DNA of 64,000 nt from Chitinophaga filiformis (GTDB lineage Bacteria > Bacteroidota > Bacteroidia > Chitinophagales > Chitinophagaceae): positions 868,001 through 932,000 of the forward strand of contig NZ_CP095855.1 in NCBI RefSeq assembly GCF_023100805.1, read 5' to 3'. The position numbers and the translations under genes are program-made. The notes under the pieces are model-generated. The model saw nothing but the letters and a program-made list of their open reading frames with translations, did not search any database and was not told the origin of the DNA. Of this stretch, positions 21,067-29,850 are shown piece after piece; position 1 is the first letter of the stretch; every line of letters begins with the position of its first letter.

Positions 21067-22182
21067 ATGGTTAAGCCGAATCGCATATTGCCCATACAGG
21101 ATGTATTAGAGACACTCAATCCTTTCAAAGTCAGGAAGCAACGCCTGATGAACTACAATCCGGCAACTGGACCAATAACGCGGAAGCAGACTGTATGTGA
21201 GAAAATAACCATCTTCAATTATCGTCATGATCATTTTGAAGAGGAGACGGTAAAGGGCGGGAGTACAGAACCCATCTTCAAACACCTTGATAGTAAAAAC
21301 ACTGTGTGGATAAATGTGGATGGGATCAACAGAGAAACCGTACACGATATTTGTATGCGCCTGAACATCCATATTCTGCTGGAGGATGACATTATGAGCG
21401 TGGGCCAGCGAGCAAAAATGGATGAGATAGGAGAGCACCTGTTCTGCCTTTTACCAATGATGTATTTCAACCAGGATACCTGTACGATAGAGCAGGAACA
21501 GGTAAGCATTGTGCTGGGAAAGAATTTTGTTATTTCCTTCCAGGAAGATGCGGAACGGGATGTGTTCAATCATATAAGAGACAAACTGAGGATCAATAAT
21601 TCCCGGATACGGGGGGCCGGCGCTGACTATCTCTGCTATTCCCTGCTGGATGTCATTGTAGATAGTTACTATAGTATCATTGAAAAGTTAGGGGAGCGGA
21701 TAGAACTGATGGAAGATGCTGTACAGCACCAGGCAAACACCCGTGCGCAGGCCAGGATCAACCTGTTGAGAAGGGAGCTCTTACTGTTCAAAAGGGCGAT
21801 TGCGCCGGTACGGGAACTGGTGAATGGATTCCTCAAAAGTGATAGTGAGTTACTGGAAGAGCGAACCACAAAATATTTCAAGGATGTGCACGACCACATC
21901 ATCCAGGCGAATGACCTCGCTGAAAACTACCGTGATGTAATATTAACAGTGCAGGATCTGTATCATACCCAGATCAATCTCAAAATGAATGAGATCATGA
22001 AAGTACTGGCAGTGGTAACGACCCTGATGGCGCCGCTGACTTTCATAGCAGGTATCTATGGCATGAACTTCGACAATATGCCGGAGCTACATACACAGAA
22101 TGGCTATTATTTTACCATGCTATTCATGTTGATCATGCTGATTGCAATGATCATCTTCTTTAAAAAGAAGAAATGGTTCTGA
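21067..22182 (+). CDS. corA: CorA-family magnesium/cobalt transport protein
   Basis: A 371-aa homopentameric inner-membrane channel for Mg2+ (and Co2+). A large cytosolic N-terminal domain, with a long helical stalk around residues 200-310, leads to two C-terminal membrane helices (about residues 316-336 and 345-365). The hallmark selectivity motif GMNF stands at the end of the first (IYGMNFDNMPEL), and the chain ends in a lysine-rich tail KKKKWF. Length and order match the CorA family closely. Its stop codon directly abuts the stop of the convergent DUF2480 gene with no terminator between them. Confidence 0.95.
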   Translation: MVKPNRILPIQDVLETLNPFKVRKQRLMNYNPATGPITRKQTVCEKITIFNYRHDHFEEETVKGGSTEPIFKHLDSKNTVWINVDGINRETVHDICMRLNIHILLEDDIMSVGQRAKMDEIGEHLFCLLPMMYFNQDTCTIEQEQVSIVLGKNFVISFQEDAERDVFNHIRDKLRINNSRIRGAGADYLCYSLLDVIVDSYYSIIEKLGERIELMEDAVQHQANTRAQARINLLRRELLLFKRAIAPVRELVNGFLKSDSELLEERTTKYFKDVHDHIIQANDLAENYRDVILTVQDLYHTQINLKMNEIMKVLAVVTTLMAPLTFIAGIYGMNFDNMPELHTQNGYYFTMLFMLIMLIAMIIFFKKKKWF

Positions 22183-22686
22183 TCATTTCTTCTTATAGAT
22201 AGGTACGGTGGAACAAGGCTCTCCGTACATGAGGCTTTTCACTACGGGTGTCAGTAAACGGGTAATTTCGACATAGGCCGCTTCTCCTGCGCCCTGATCG
22301 CCACATCCTTTGATAACCACACGTTTATCAAGGTATTCATTAACATCGATAGCAGCGATGTTCTTTATAAATTGTACCTGGTGTATATGCTTTTTATCAC
22401 CAAAGGCAGCAAAATGCGCTACGGGTGAGAGGTAAGTCATTACCAGCATATATGCCCAGAAGGGTATAACAGCATCCGCGGTGCAGATAATTCCCACATT
22501 TTTATTGCGGTATTGTTCCCAATCGAGTGACTGGAGTGCAGCTCTGAAATCTTTCTCCTTGAGTATCAGTTCCATGAAGAGATACTGCTTCAGATCAAAT
22601 TCAACAATCTCTTCTTTTGGATAATAATCTTCCAGGTCCAGGGTGATCAACCCGCTCTGCGCTACCTTATTTACTATCTCTTCCAT
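22183..22686 (-). CDS. DUF2480 family protein
   Basis: A 167-aa soluble protein of the DUF2480 family, which is largely confined to Bacteroidota and has no known function. Recognisable parts are LDLEDYYPKEEIVEFDLKQY, the DWEQYRNKNVGI segment, and VVIKGCGDQGAGEAAYVEIT near the C-terminus. The ATG at 22684-22686 (MEEIVNKV) is preferred over an upstream start adding eight residues (MHSKKDRL). It converges end to end with corA; overlap of their transcripts is likely since no terminator separates them. Confidence 0.85.
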   Translation of the reverse strand: MEEIVNKVAQSGLITLDLEDYYPKEEIVEFDLKQYLFMELILKEKDFRAALQSLDWEQYRNKNVGIICTADAVIPFWAYMLVMTYLSPVAHFAAFGDKKHIHQVQFIKNIAAIDVNEYLDKRVVIKGCGDQGAGEAAYVEITRLLTPVVKSLMYGEPCSTVPIYKKK

Positions 22687-22796
22687 AAGCCGGTCTTTTT
22701 TACTATGCAAAGGTACTAAAAGTATCTATGGGATAGCCGGTTTACGGATTGGGTGCAGGGATTCCGATGTACGTGGAAATGAAAGGAGGTAAAACA

Positions 22797-22827
22797 AAAA
22801 CGCCCGGGGTATAAGCCCGGGCGTTTT
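22797..22827 (-). terminator. Intrinsic terminator after the PpiD/SurA-type gene
   Basis: A perfect 12-bp stem AAAACGCCCGGG/CCCGGGCGTTTT with a 7-nt loop. On the minus strand a T-rich tract follows, so it ends the leftward transcript of the foldase gene. Confidence 0.85.
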
Positions 22828-22856
22828 GATATCAGTTATTTGAAGATTCTTATTCC

Positions 22857-24965
22857 TTAAAAGAATTTGCTACGGTTATCTTCGATCTTGCTCAGTTTCT
22901 TCAGCACTGAGAACAGCTGCTGGTCTAAAGCAGAAAGCAGGCTCTGTTCATAAACACGGCTTACGCTTTTTGGATCCTGAGGCTGACCGGAAGGTTGATA
23001 AGCATTTACTTTAAGCACATATACACCAGCGTTACCTTCTATAGGAGCAGATACTTTTGCAGTACCCCAGCTCTTATTGAATGCAGCACCTACTACACGT
23101 GGTTCAAAACCAAGGCTGGCAACAAACGGAGTTCCGAAAGAAATATTATCTGCGGTCTGTAGCGGCTGGTTTGTTGATTTCTGTACAGCATCGAGAGAAG
23201 CAGTTGACTGGATCTTCTCAATGATCTGGGCAGCTTTTTTGTTCTTTCTTACTTCAGCTTCTACGGCAGGTCTTACATCTTCCAGGGCCGCGGTACCTTC
23301 TTCACGCACTGCTGTCAGTACAGCCACTACATAATTATTATCAAAGGTAAATACGTTGCTCACGTCACCTTTTTTAGCATCGTATGCCCAACGAACCAGT
23401 TCGCGTGCCTGACCGATACCAGGGATTGTGTGATCCATGGGACGGAGGTTGTCAGCGATACGTTTGTTCAGACCATTCTGCTGGATAGTTTTCTCAAATG
23501 TTTTCCAGTCGCGGTTCTTTGCAGCAAATTCATTTGCTTCGGCATATGCTTTACTATCAGTTTCGCGGCTTGGCGCTACCGGTTTAGCGAGGTAAGCAAT
23601 TTTAACTGCCTGACCGATGTTTTTCTGATCCAAGATTTCAATCAGGTGGTAACCTGCCAGTGTTTTCACAACACCGATGGTTCCTTTACTTTTTTCCAGC
23701 GCGAAATCTTTGAATTCTTTCAGGAAGTCTGTAGAAGGAGTTACGTCGTACTCGCCACCGGTTGGTTTGCTTCTTACGTCGTCGGTATACTGTTCAACCA
23801 GCGCTTTAAAATCTGCACCGCCTCTTACAGCTCTTTCGATACTATCGATACGGGCTTTAGCAATTGAATCAGGTAAACCACCACCTTGCTGGTTCTGGGT
23901 AGCTATTAATATATGACGTACTTTAACACTGTCTGGTAATAACTTACGATCGATCATTTTTGCAAACACGATCAGGTTATTATCATAATATGGTCCGAAC
24001 ACTGCTCCGGTTGGTAAACTTAACAATGTATCTTTCTGCGGAACCATCAATGCACTCTTAGCAACATAGCTATCATAGAAAGGCAGGTCAGAGTTGCGGT
24101 TGATGAAAGCGGCAACATCAGCATTGCTGATAGTGTCCAGTTCCTGCTTTGCTTCCAACAGCACTTTCAGTGCCGCAGTAGTATCAGCTGCAGAAGGTAT
24201 TACATTGAAAGATATATAATCTACTTTGCGGGACTCTTCTGTTTTGAACAGTTCTTTATGATTATTAATATAACTATTCAGTTCGCTGTCTGACAACTTA
24301 ATAGTGGAGTCAGCGATAGTGGCGTAAGGAACTGACACATAAGAGATAGATGCCAGCTGTCCGTTATCCTGGATCTGCTTTTCAGCTAACCATTTTGGAT
24401 AATACACCGCCTGTTTGATCAGGGAAAGATATTTTTCAGAAATCCTGGACTGAGCAATGTAATCTTCCAGTTGTAACAGACCAGCACGCATCTGGCCGGT
24501 TTTATCCTGGCTGATGCTGGCGAGTACCTGCTGCATACGGGCGCGATCAAACTGTCCTGTCTTTTCGTCAGTAAACTGTTGGGTAACGATCGGGCTGGGA
24601 TTTTTGCCAGTGAACTGATCTTTGATTTCTTCGTCAGTTACAGCCAGACCGAGTTTTTTATACTGGGCATCCATGATCTGTTTGCTCAGGAACTGGTTCC
24701 AGGCAGATTCGCGTGCCTGTTCAGTAAGCTGGTCGTTCAGGACATTATTACCCTGACGCATCCGGTCTTCAGTAGTTTTGATCATCTGCTGATAGTCGGA
24801 GAATTCTAGTTCTTCACCATTTACTTTACCTACAGTCGTGGAACGGCGAATAAGTGAGTTTTTGCCGAAAAAGGCATCTTGCAACAGGAAGCTGACAATA
24901 GCCAGGCAGATCACTACTACGATCACCACGGCATATTTATCCCTGATCTTCTGAATAACTGACAT
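22857..24965 (-). CDS. ppiD: PpiD/SurA-type peptidyl-prolyl isomerase
   Basis: A membrane-anchored periplasmic folding helper of 702 aa. A single N-terminal membrane helix at about residues 11-29 (VVIVVVICLAIVSFLLQD) precedes a SurA-N-like chaperone domain. A parvulin (PpiC) domain at about residues 335-445 (VKVRHILIATQNQ, GADFKALVEQYTDD, GTIGVVKTLAGYHLIEIL) follows, and a second region resembling a degenerate parvulin domain comes after. Layout and length match PpiD of Bacteroidota. It helps outer-membrane and secreted proteins leaving the Sec channel. A good sigma-type promoter lies at 24997-25028 and a strong terminator follows, so it is a single-gene unit. Confidence 0.92.
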   Translation of the reverse strand: MSVIQKIRDKYAVVIVVVICLAIVSFLLQDAFFGKNSLIRRSTTVGKVNGEELEFSDYQQMIKTTEDRMRQGNNVLNDQLTEQARESAWNQFLSKQIMDAQYKKLGLAVTDEEIKDQFTGKNPSPIVTQQFTDEKTGQFDRARMQQVLASISQDKTGQMRAGLLQLEDYIAQSRISEKYLSLIKQAVYYPKWLAEKQIQDNGQLASISYVSVPYATIADSTIKLSDSELNSYINNHKELFKTEESRKVDYISFNVIPSAADTTAALKVLLEAKQELDTISNADVAAFINRNSDLPFYDSYVAKSALMVPQKDTLLSLPTGAVFGPYYDNNLIVFAKMIDRKLLPDSVKVRHILIATQNQQGGGLPDSIAKARIDSIERAVRGGADFKALVEQYTDDVRSKPTGGEYDVTPSTDFLKEFKDFALEKSKGTIGVVKTLAGYHLIEILDQKNIGQAVKIAYLAKPVAPSRETDSKAYAEANEFAAKNRDWKTFEKTIQQNGLNKRIADNLRPMDHTIPGIGQARELVRWAYDAKKGDVSNVFTFDNNYVVAVLTAVREEGTAALEDVRPAVEAEVRKNKKAAQIIEKIQSTASLDAVQKSTNQPLQTADNISFGTPFVASLGFEPRVVGAAFNKSWGTAKVSAPIEGNAGVYVLKVNAYQPSGQPQDPKSVSRVYEQSLLSALDQQLFSVLKKLSKIEDNRSKFF

Positions 24966-24996
24966 ATATTATATAGTCTAAATTTTTTAAGGAAAG

Positions 24997-25028
24997 CAAA
25001 AATAGAATAAAATAACTGTAACTACAAA
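24997..25028 (-). promoter_or_regulatory. Bacteroidota-type promoter for the ppiD-like gene
   Basis: On the minus strand, TTTG (25025-25028) is followed after 20 bp by TATTTTTG (24997-25004), an exact fit to TTTG-N19/20-TAnnTTTG. The predicted start of transcription is about 25-30 nt upstream of the gene start at 24965. Confidence 0.7.
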
Positions 25029-25089
25029 ACAGATTTTGTTGCCTCAAACCCAATACAGGAAAGGATTTCGGCCAATTTAGCAGGAAATA

Positions 25090-25690
25090 GATTTAAGTCT
25101 TCATTCACAGGTTATCCACATTTGTCATGATTTTTGTACCAGGTTGTATGTTCGACCCGGGGATTTTTCAATATGGCTATGGGCCATTATTTCAGGATTT
25201 TTGCCTTCTTAAAAATGTTTGCCTGTTTATTCACATTTCACAGAAGGCAATTTCTTCGTTCACATTTAAATGTGTACAAAGAATGATGTAAAGCTAAAAA
25301 AGCGTTCTTAACCTGATATAACTTTTTAGTTGTAGTTTATCCACATTGACTGTTAAAAAAGCGGTAGAAACTGTCCAATATCTTGGTAAAAACCTCCGTT
25401 CAGGTACCTGAAAACTAATTTTGTTATTTCCGGGGAAAAAGGTCCGGGGTTCAGAAAGTGTTTTTTGGGGATTGTTAGCCACAACTGTCCACATGTTTTC
25501 AATAGGTTGACGGCAAAAAAAATATTCACGGTAAACGATATCCACGGGTGTGGATGAAAGTAGGTTTTTCCAGTACTATGGCCGATCTTCATTGTTAATT
25601 TCCTGTGGATAGCCAACTCAAAAAGAATAACAACTACATTTGTACATCATGGTCAAAATTAGTTTTCACATATTCACAGCCCTAATAGTA
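25090..25690. other. DnaA-box cluster, candidate replication origin (oriC)
   Basis: This AT-rich, gene-free region of 766 bp (24966-25731) holds DnaA-type 9-mers. TTATCCACA occurs at 25112-25120 and 25337-25345, and TTATTCACA at 25227-25235. Two one-mismatch copies occur on the other strand, TGTGGATGA at 25549-25557 and TGTGGATAG at 25604-25612, and a one-mismatch ATATTCACA lies near 25670-25678. The last 60 bp before nadA are almost pure A/T, suiting an unwinding element. A perfect palindrome CACATTTAAATGTG lies at 25261-25274. parS-like sites and mnmG, often near origins, are 5-7 kb away. No coding frame here is convincing. Confidence 0.55.
25635..25642 (+). promoter_or_regulatory. -7 box TACATTTG upstream of nadA
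   Basis: An exact TAnnTTTG match about 90 bp before the nadA start; no convincing -33 element was found at the right distance. Confidence 0.35.
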
Positions 25691-25731
25691 GTGGGTTTTT
25701 TCTTTTTAAATAATAAACTATATATATAATT

Positions 25732-26739
25732 ATGATGAGGGAGCTGGAAATTGCAAAAAGCGAACTGCAAAAAAAAGGGTACCTGGATTTGCCGGTCGAC
25801 GTACGCCTGGATCTCTTTGCAGAAATCGAACGGTTAAAGAAGGAAAAGAATGCGATCGTCCTGGCGCACTATTACCAGGAACCTGACATCCAGGATGTAG
25901 CCGACTACATCGGTGACAGTCTGGGCTTAAGTCAGCAGGCTGCCAAAACAGATGCGGACATTATTGTTTTTGCCGGTGTCCATTTTATGGCGGAGACGGC
26001 CAAGATCCTCAGCCCGCAGAAAAAAGTTTTGCTGCCGGACCTGAAAGCGGGATGCTCCCTGGCTGATAGCGCCCCTCCGGAGTTATTCAGAAAATTCAAA
26101 GAAAAGCACCCCGACCACCTGGTTATTTCCTACATAAATTGTTCCGCAGGTATCAAAGCCCTTAGCGATATCATCTGCACGTCGTCTAATGCCGAAAAGA
26201 TCATCGAAAGCGTCCCCAAGGACCAGCCGATCATTTTTGCCCCCGACAGGAATTTAGGGGCTTATTTGGCCAAAAAAACGGGTAGGGACATGTTACTGTG
26301 GAACGGCGCATGTATGGTACATGAGATCTTCTCCCTGGAAAAGATCACAAAATTGAAGATCCGTCACCCGAAAGCCAAGGTCATAGCCCATCCGGAATGT
26401 GAAGCGGCTGTACTGGAGATAGCAGATTACATCGGATCCACTACCGGGTTATTGAAGTTCTCCCAGAAAGATGACGCACAGGAGTATATTGTTGTGACCG
26501 AAACCGGTATTCTCCATCAGATGCAGAAAGAAAATCCGGGCAAAACTTTCATTCCCGCGCCACCCAATAATGCATGCGCATGTAATGATTGTCCCCACAT
26601 GAAGTTAAATACGCTTGAAAAGTTGTACCTGTGCATGGAATATGAACAGCCAGAGATCACGATGAACGAACAGTTGAGGATCGCTGCGAAGAAACCTATT
26701 GAGCGAATGTTAGAGATCAGTGCACAGTACGGTTTGTAG
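25732..26739 (+). CDS. nadA: Quinolinate synthase NadA
   Basis: Condenses iminoaspartate with dihydroxyacetone phosphate to quinolinate in NAD synthesis, using a 4Fe-4S cluster. The 335-aa product shows [20 protein letters not shown] near residues 44-63, and cluster ligands in [17 protein letters not shown] and [11 protein letters not shown], spaced as in the three-cysteine family. Adjacent in-frame ATG codons at 25732 and 25735 are both possible starts. No nadB or nadC is nearby. A strong terminator follows 50 bp after the stop, separating the gene from the repeat array. Confidence 0.96.
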   Translation: MMRELEIAKSELQKKGYLDLPVDVRLDLFAEIERLKKEKNAIVLAHYYQEPDIQDVADYIGDSLGLSQQAAKTDADIIVFAGVHFMAETAKILSPQKKVLLPDLKAGCSLADSAPPELFRKFKEKHPDHLVISYINCSAGIKALSDIICTSSNAEKIIESVPKDQPIIFAPDRNLGAYLAKKTGRDMLLWNGACMVHEIFSLEKITKLKIRHPKAKVIAHPECEAAVLEIADYIGSTTGLLKFSQKDDAQEYIVVTETGILHQMQKENPGKTFIPAPPNNACACNDCPHMKLNTLEKLYLCMEYEQPEITMNEQLRIAAKKPIERMLEISAQYGL

Positions 26740-26791
26740 ATAATTTATTGATAATTACGTAGTTATGAATTATTAGCGATGTAATTAAGTC

Positions 26792-26829
26792 AAAAAAGGC
26801 CCGGTTGGAACGTCAACCGGGCCTTTTTT
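26792..26829 (+). terminator. Strong intrinsic terminator after nadA
   Basis: A perfect 16-bp stem, AAAAAAGGCCCGGTTG with CAACCGGGCCTTTTTT, and a 6-nt loop. A-run and T-run on both sides make it able to act in both directions. Confidence 0.9.
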
Positions 26830-26830
26830 A

Positions 26831-27515
26831 TGCTTTTAAGTGGCTTATAGTTGCGATGAAAATCAGCAGGACGGGGGATAGCCGGGACGATCTGAATATA
26901 AAGCACCTCCCATTTGAATTGCTTATAGCTGCGATAAAATAAAATTTTCTGTAGGGGGCTACGGGAGTTTTTCAATTATGCGAATTATAAAGCCTTCGTT
27001 TTGGAAGCGCTTATAGCTGCAATGAAAATGGGGATACGTGGATTGGTCAGTTATATTTTGTTCTCAGCGTTTTAAAACGAAGGCCTTATGGATGCAATGT
27101 GGCCTGTTAACCCGTAGGGTCCCACAGGAAATGACAGTTTGTTAGGTTTATAAGGCTTTCGTTTTTGAAGGCTTTATGCCTGCGATGGAAATGACGGTTC
27201 GATAGAGTGGTTAGATATATTTTATTCTTAGCGCTTTAAAATGAAAGCCTTATAGACACGATGTTTCCTGCAGTTCCGTAGGTACCTACGAAAAATACCA
27301 ATGATTAAAACTATAAGGCCTTCATTTTTGAAGGCCTTATAGTTTTAATGAAAATGTGGATCTACCAAACTGCTTAAATATATTTTTTCTGCGGACCAGG
27401 ATGAAAGCCTTATGCTTGCGATGGACACCACATTCCTGTGGGGGCCCACATAAAATAGGTGTCTGCAGAAAATATAAGGGCTTCGAAAATGAGAGCCTTA
27501 TAAATGCGATGAAAC
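26831..27515. repeat. Degenerate tandem array of ~162-bp units, each with two hairpins
   Basis: A motif close to GCYTTATAGNTGCGATG recurs nine times, starting at 26843, 26921, 27009, 27083, 27171, 27247, 27333, 27407 and 27495. The gaps alternate (78, 88, 74, 88, 76, 86, 74, 88), so the true unit is about 162 bp with two related halves. Each unit has a first hairpin (TATAAGGC..TTC/GAA..GCCTTATA) and a second one. In the copy at 27304-27349 the first hairpin is a perfect 20-bp stem. The second reads CGTAGGT/ACCTACG in one copy and TGTGGG/CCCACA in the next. The paired changes keep the stems intact, which points to selection on structure. No frame codes through the array. Confidence 0.75.
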
Positions 27516-27607
27516 TTTCTATACCGGTTATTGCACAGGATAGCGAATTGTGCCAGCCTTTCTTTGCGCTTAATTTAATGCCTTGTCTACCAGGAAATTA
27601 TTTCAGA

Positions 27608-28324
27608 TCAGGAAAGCCCGCCGTGACAGAAAATAACACTTCCGTTAATGTAGTTGTTTGACAAGACTCCCACAATTGCGTCGGCTATTTCTTCAGCTGT
27701 ACCTACTCTTCCAACTGCTATCTGTTCCGAGAATTGTTCAAAGGTGGCGCGCTTTTCAGCGTCGTTCAGGAAATTCCACCAGGGGGTGTCAATTACACCT
27801 GGAGAGATAGCGTTGATACGAACTGGTTTAAGATCTTTCGCCAGGATAGGCACCATTAGTTCAAGTGCTCCGTTGATGGCGGCTAATCCGGCAGTACCCG
27901 GGAGGCGGGCAATCGTGGATGATGCAGTCAATATCGTAATGCTGCCATTTTTCTTTAAAAAGGGGAGGGCGGCCTGAATTGTGTGCAGGTAGGGCCAGAA
28001 TTTTTTCTCAAAACCCTCTTTCAGATCATCCAGTGAAAGTTCCTGGAACTGTCCGCCGCCTTTTGCGCCACTGAGGGTCAACACCAGGTGATCGAACAAA
28101 CCATATGATGAAAAGAAGTTTACGAGTTGGGTTTTGTCGGTGCTGTCTACAGCATGGGAATTTAATGCCGGGGTAGATGCACGAAGCGCTGCTAGTTTTT
28201 TCTGATCACGGCCTGTTACTATTACGTCCCCATTTAGTTCCAGAATTTTTTTTGCGGTGGCCAATCCTATGCCTGAGGTGCCGCCGGCAACAACTACTTT
28301 TTGATTGTTCAGATGCTTTGTCAT
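27608..28324 (-). CDS. Atypical short-chain dehydrogenase/reductase, catalytic Tyr and Lys absent
   Basis: A 238-aa SDR-fold protein. The nucleotide-binding motif GGTSGIGLATA lies near residues 14-24 and the NAG-equivalent region reads LTLSGAKGGG. The usual active-site YxxxK is replaced: the expected position reads GLAAINGALE, with Leu for Tyr and Asn for Lys, followed by a normal RINAISPGVIDTPWW. Without those residues ordinary SDR oxidoreduction is doubtful; such proteins may bind cofactor as regulators or use another mechanism. The ATG at 28322-28324 (MTKHLNNQ) is chosen because an upstream start adds 26 unrelated residues. The AraC regulator directly upstream on the same strand probably controls it. 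Confidence 0.85.
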   Translation of the reverse strand: MTKHLNNQKVVVAGGTSGIGLATAKKILELNGDVIVTGRDQKKLAALRASTPALNSHAVDSTDKTQLVNFFSSYGLFDHLVLTLSGAKGGGQFQELSLDDLKEGFEKKFWPYLHTIQAALPFLKKNGSITILTASSTIARLPGTAGLAAINGALELMVPILAKDLKPVRINAISPGVIDTPWWNFLNDAEKRATFEQFSEQIAVGRVGTAEEIADAIVGVLSNNYINGSVIFCHGGLS

Positions 28325-28391
28325 GGTTTGTTTGTTTAACGGCACAAAGTTCCAAAGCCGGTGTCTGGGAGAATTGTTTGAAGTATGCAGA

Positions 28392-29351
28392 TCATTGGCC
28401 AAATACTGCAGCTCCGTTTTTGGTTTCCTGCAGGCGATATTTAAGAGGAGTGAGGCCTGTTGATTTCTTAAAAAAGCGGCTGAAGGCGGCCGGATCGCTA
28501 AAATTCAACTGGTATGCAATTTCCGCAGCGGAGAGCGAGGTAGATCTTAACAGCACTTTTGCTTCCTGGGCCAGCATCTCGCTGATGGCATCTGAGGCTG
28601 TTCGACTGCTGATGTTTTTTACTATCCTGTTTAGGTGATTTGGGGTAACGTGGAGTAGTGCTGCATAGTCGGCCACTTGTCTGAGTGACAGGAAATGTTC
28701 ACTCACAAGTTTATGAAACCGGGTAACCAGGTATGAGCTGGTGCCTGGATCTGAAAGAGGAACTGAGAGGTGCTGCCTTTCATAGCTTCGTCTGGCTGTT
28801 AGCAACATTAGATACAGGTACATTTTGATGGCAGTTTCTCTTCCAGAGTTAAGTTGGTGCAATTCCTCGTTTATTTTCAGGAGCAGGGAGGTCAATTCGT
28901 CTATTTCTACCTGATTACAATTGAAGATCTGTTGCCCGGTATAGTTAAGAAATGGGAATTCCGCTCCCAAGTGGTGTTGGGACAGCAGGTTCTGGAGGAA
29001 ATTTTCCTCGAATAACAGGTAATACCCGAATATATCCGGGCTAACGTTTGACTTGGCATGTATTTGTCCTGGAATCGAAAAGTTGAGGGCACAAGCGCTT
29101 ACTTTAAAATGTTCCAGGCCTAGTTGCACCTGGAGAGAGCCCTGGGTGAGTATTCCAAATCTGTAGAAACCGGATTTTGCAGGGCCATAATCGGGTATCA
29201 TTCCATCAGTGGAATAGATTTCAAAACCTGTCAGCCTTTTGTTTGTTGGTAGTTGATCGTAACCAAATGAAGAAGTTCGGGTCTTGTCTCTATGGAGCGT
29301 TGCGTGCTGAGAAGAGAGTTGGTGGGTTGGAATATTGCCGGGTTGCTTCAT
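28392..29351 (-). CDS. AraC-family transcriptional regulator
   Basis: A 319-aa regulator with an N-terminal cupin-like sensor part (about residues 40-170) and a C-terminal AraC DNA-binding domain with two helix-turn-helix units (about 215-315). The second contains SAAEIAYQLNFSDPAAFSRFFKKSTGLTPLKYR, the standard AraC signature. It lies 67 bp upstream of the atypical SDR gene on the same strand, and the pairing suggests it controls that gene. Effector unknown. The bidirectional-looking hairpin at 29360-29408 shields it from the upstream feoA. Confidence 0.9.
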   Translation of the reverse strand: MKQPGNIPTHQLSSQHATLHRDKTRTSSFGYDQLPTNKRLTGFEIYSTDGMIPDYGPAKSGFYRFGILTQGSLQVQLGLEHFKVSACALNFSIPGQIHAKSNVSPDIFGYYLLFEENFLQNLLSQHHLGAEFPFLNYTGQQIFNCNQVEIDELTSLLLKINEELHQLNSGRETAIKMYLYLMLLTARRSYERQHLSVPLSDPGTSSYLVTRFHKLVSEHFLSLRQVADYAALLHVTPNHLNRIVKNISSRTASDAISEMLAQEAKVLLRSTSLSAAEIAYQLNFSDPAAFSRFFKKSTGLTPLKYRLQETKNGAAVFGQ

Positions 29352-29359
29352 GCTTTAAA

Positions 29360-29408
29360 AATACGAATGATCCATTATTTATTCATTGCTGGGAGGATCA
29401 TTCGTATT
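29360..29408 (-). terminator. Hairpin terminator between feoA and the AraC gene
   Basis: Perfect 14-bp arms AATACGAATGATCC (29360-29373) and GGATCATTCGTATT (29395-29408) with a 21-nt loop. On the minus strand the stem is followed by a T-run, so it should end the feoA transcript just 6 bp after its stop codon. Confidence 0.75.
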
Positions 29409-29414
29409 CAGTTT

Positions 29415-29654
29415 TTAATGTACTTCTTCTACCCATATAAAATCAGCTTCTGTTTTACGGAGGGAGAGATTATAGCCGGCTACCATAATAGAGATTGGAT
29501 CTCCGAGAGGAGCAATCTTTTCAACTTTCACCGTTTCACCGGGTACGCATCCCATTTCCATCAACTTGATGTGCAAATCATCTTTCTCAAAAGATGTGAT
29601 AATAGCACTTTTACCTATTGCAAGCGAAGACAATTTAATCACTCCTTTTTTCAT
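29415..29654 (-). CDS. feoA: FeoA-domain protein
   Basis: A 79-aa SH3-like FeoA protein: LSSLAIGKSAIITSF, HIKLMEMGCVPGETVKVEK and a final strand pair with GYNLSLRKTEADFIWVE. FeoA assists the FeoB ferrous-iron channel in the inner membrane, but no feoB is beside it here, so it is either separate from feoB or serves another partner. It has its own well-formed promoter (29746-29777) and terminator, making it a single-gene unit. Confidence 0.88.
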   Translation of the reverse strand: MKKGVIKLSSLAIGKSAIITSFEKDDLHIKLMEMGCVPGETVKVEKIAPLGDPISIMVAGYNLSLRKTEADFIWVEEVH

Positions 29655-29745
29655 CCCTTGTAATTTAATCTTTAATGCCTGGTGCTTTTCCTCAAACTTA
29701 GCAGGTGATAAATTGTATACTTACTAAGGTCGATGTTTGATGAAG

Positions 29746-29777
29746 CAAAGGTACAGGGTGAGGCTCAATCGAACAAA
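29746..29777 (-). promoter_or_regulatory. Bacteroidota-type promoter for feoA
   Basis: On the minus strand TTTG (29774-29777), a 20-bp spacer, then TACCTTTG (29746-29753). Both boxes fit the consensus exactly. The transcript leader would be about 85 nt. Confidence 0.7.
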
Positions 29778-29850
29778 GACAGATGAGGGCTAAACCGAAA
29801 TTTCACTATATTTTTACATTCTCAATTACTTATAAATATAGAGCAAGGAT

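Noticed and set aside
25294..25616. Two overlapping minus-strand frames in the DnaA-box region
   Set aside because: They overlap each other in different frames and run through DnaA-box repeats; neither reads like a protein.
26831..27515. CRISPR array or integron attC array
   Set aside because: Units are about 162 bp, degenerate, with two hairpins each; there are no short exact repeats with unique spacers, no cas genes and no GTTRRRY/RYYYAAC core sites.
27356..27661. 101-codon + strand frame at the end of the repeat array
   Set aside because: It runs through the repeats and into the SDR gene antisense. The frame is not kept from one repeat unit to the next.
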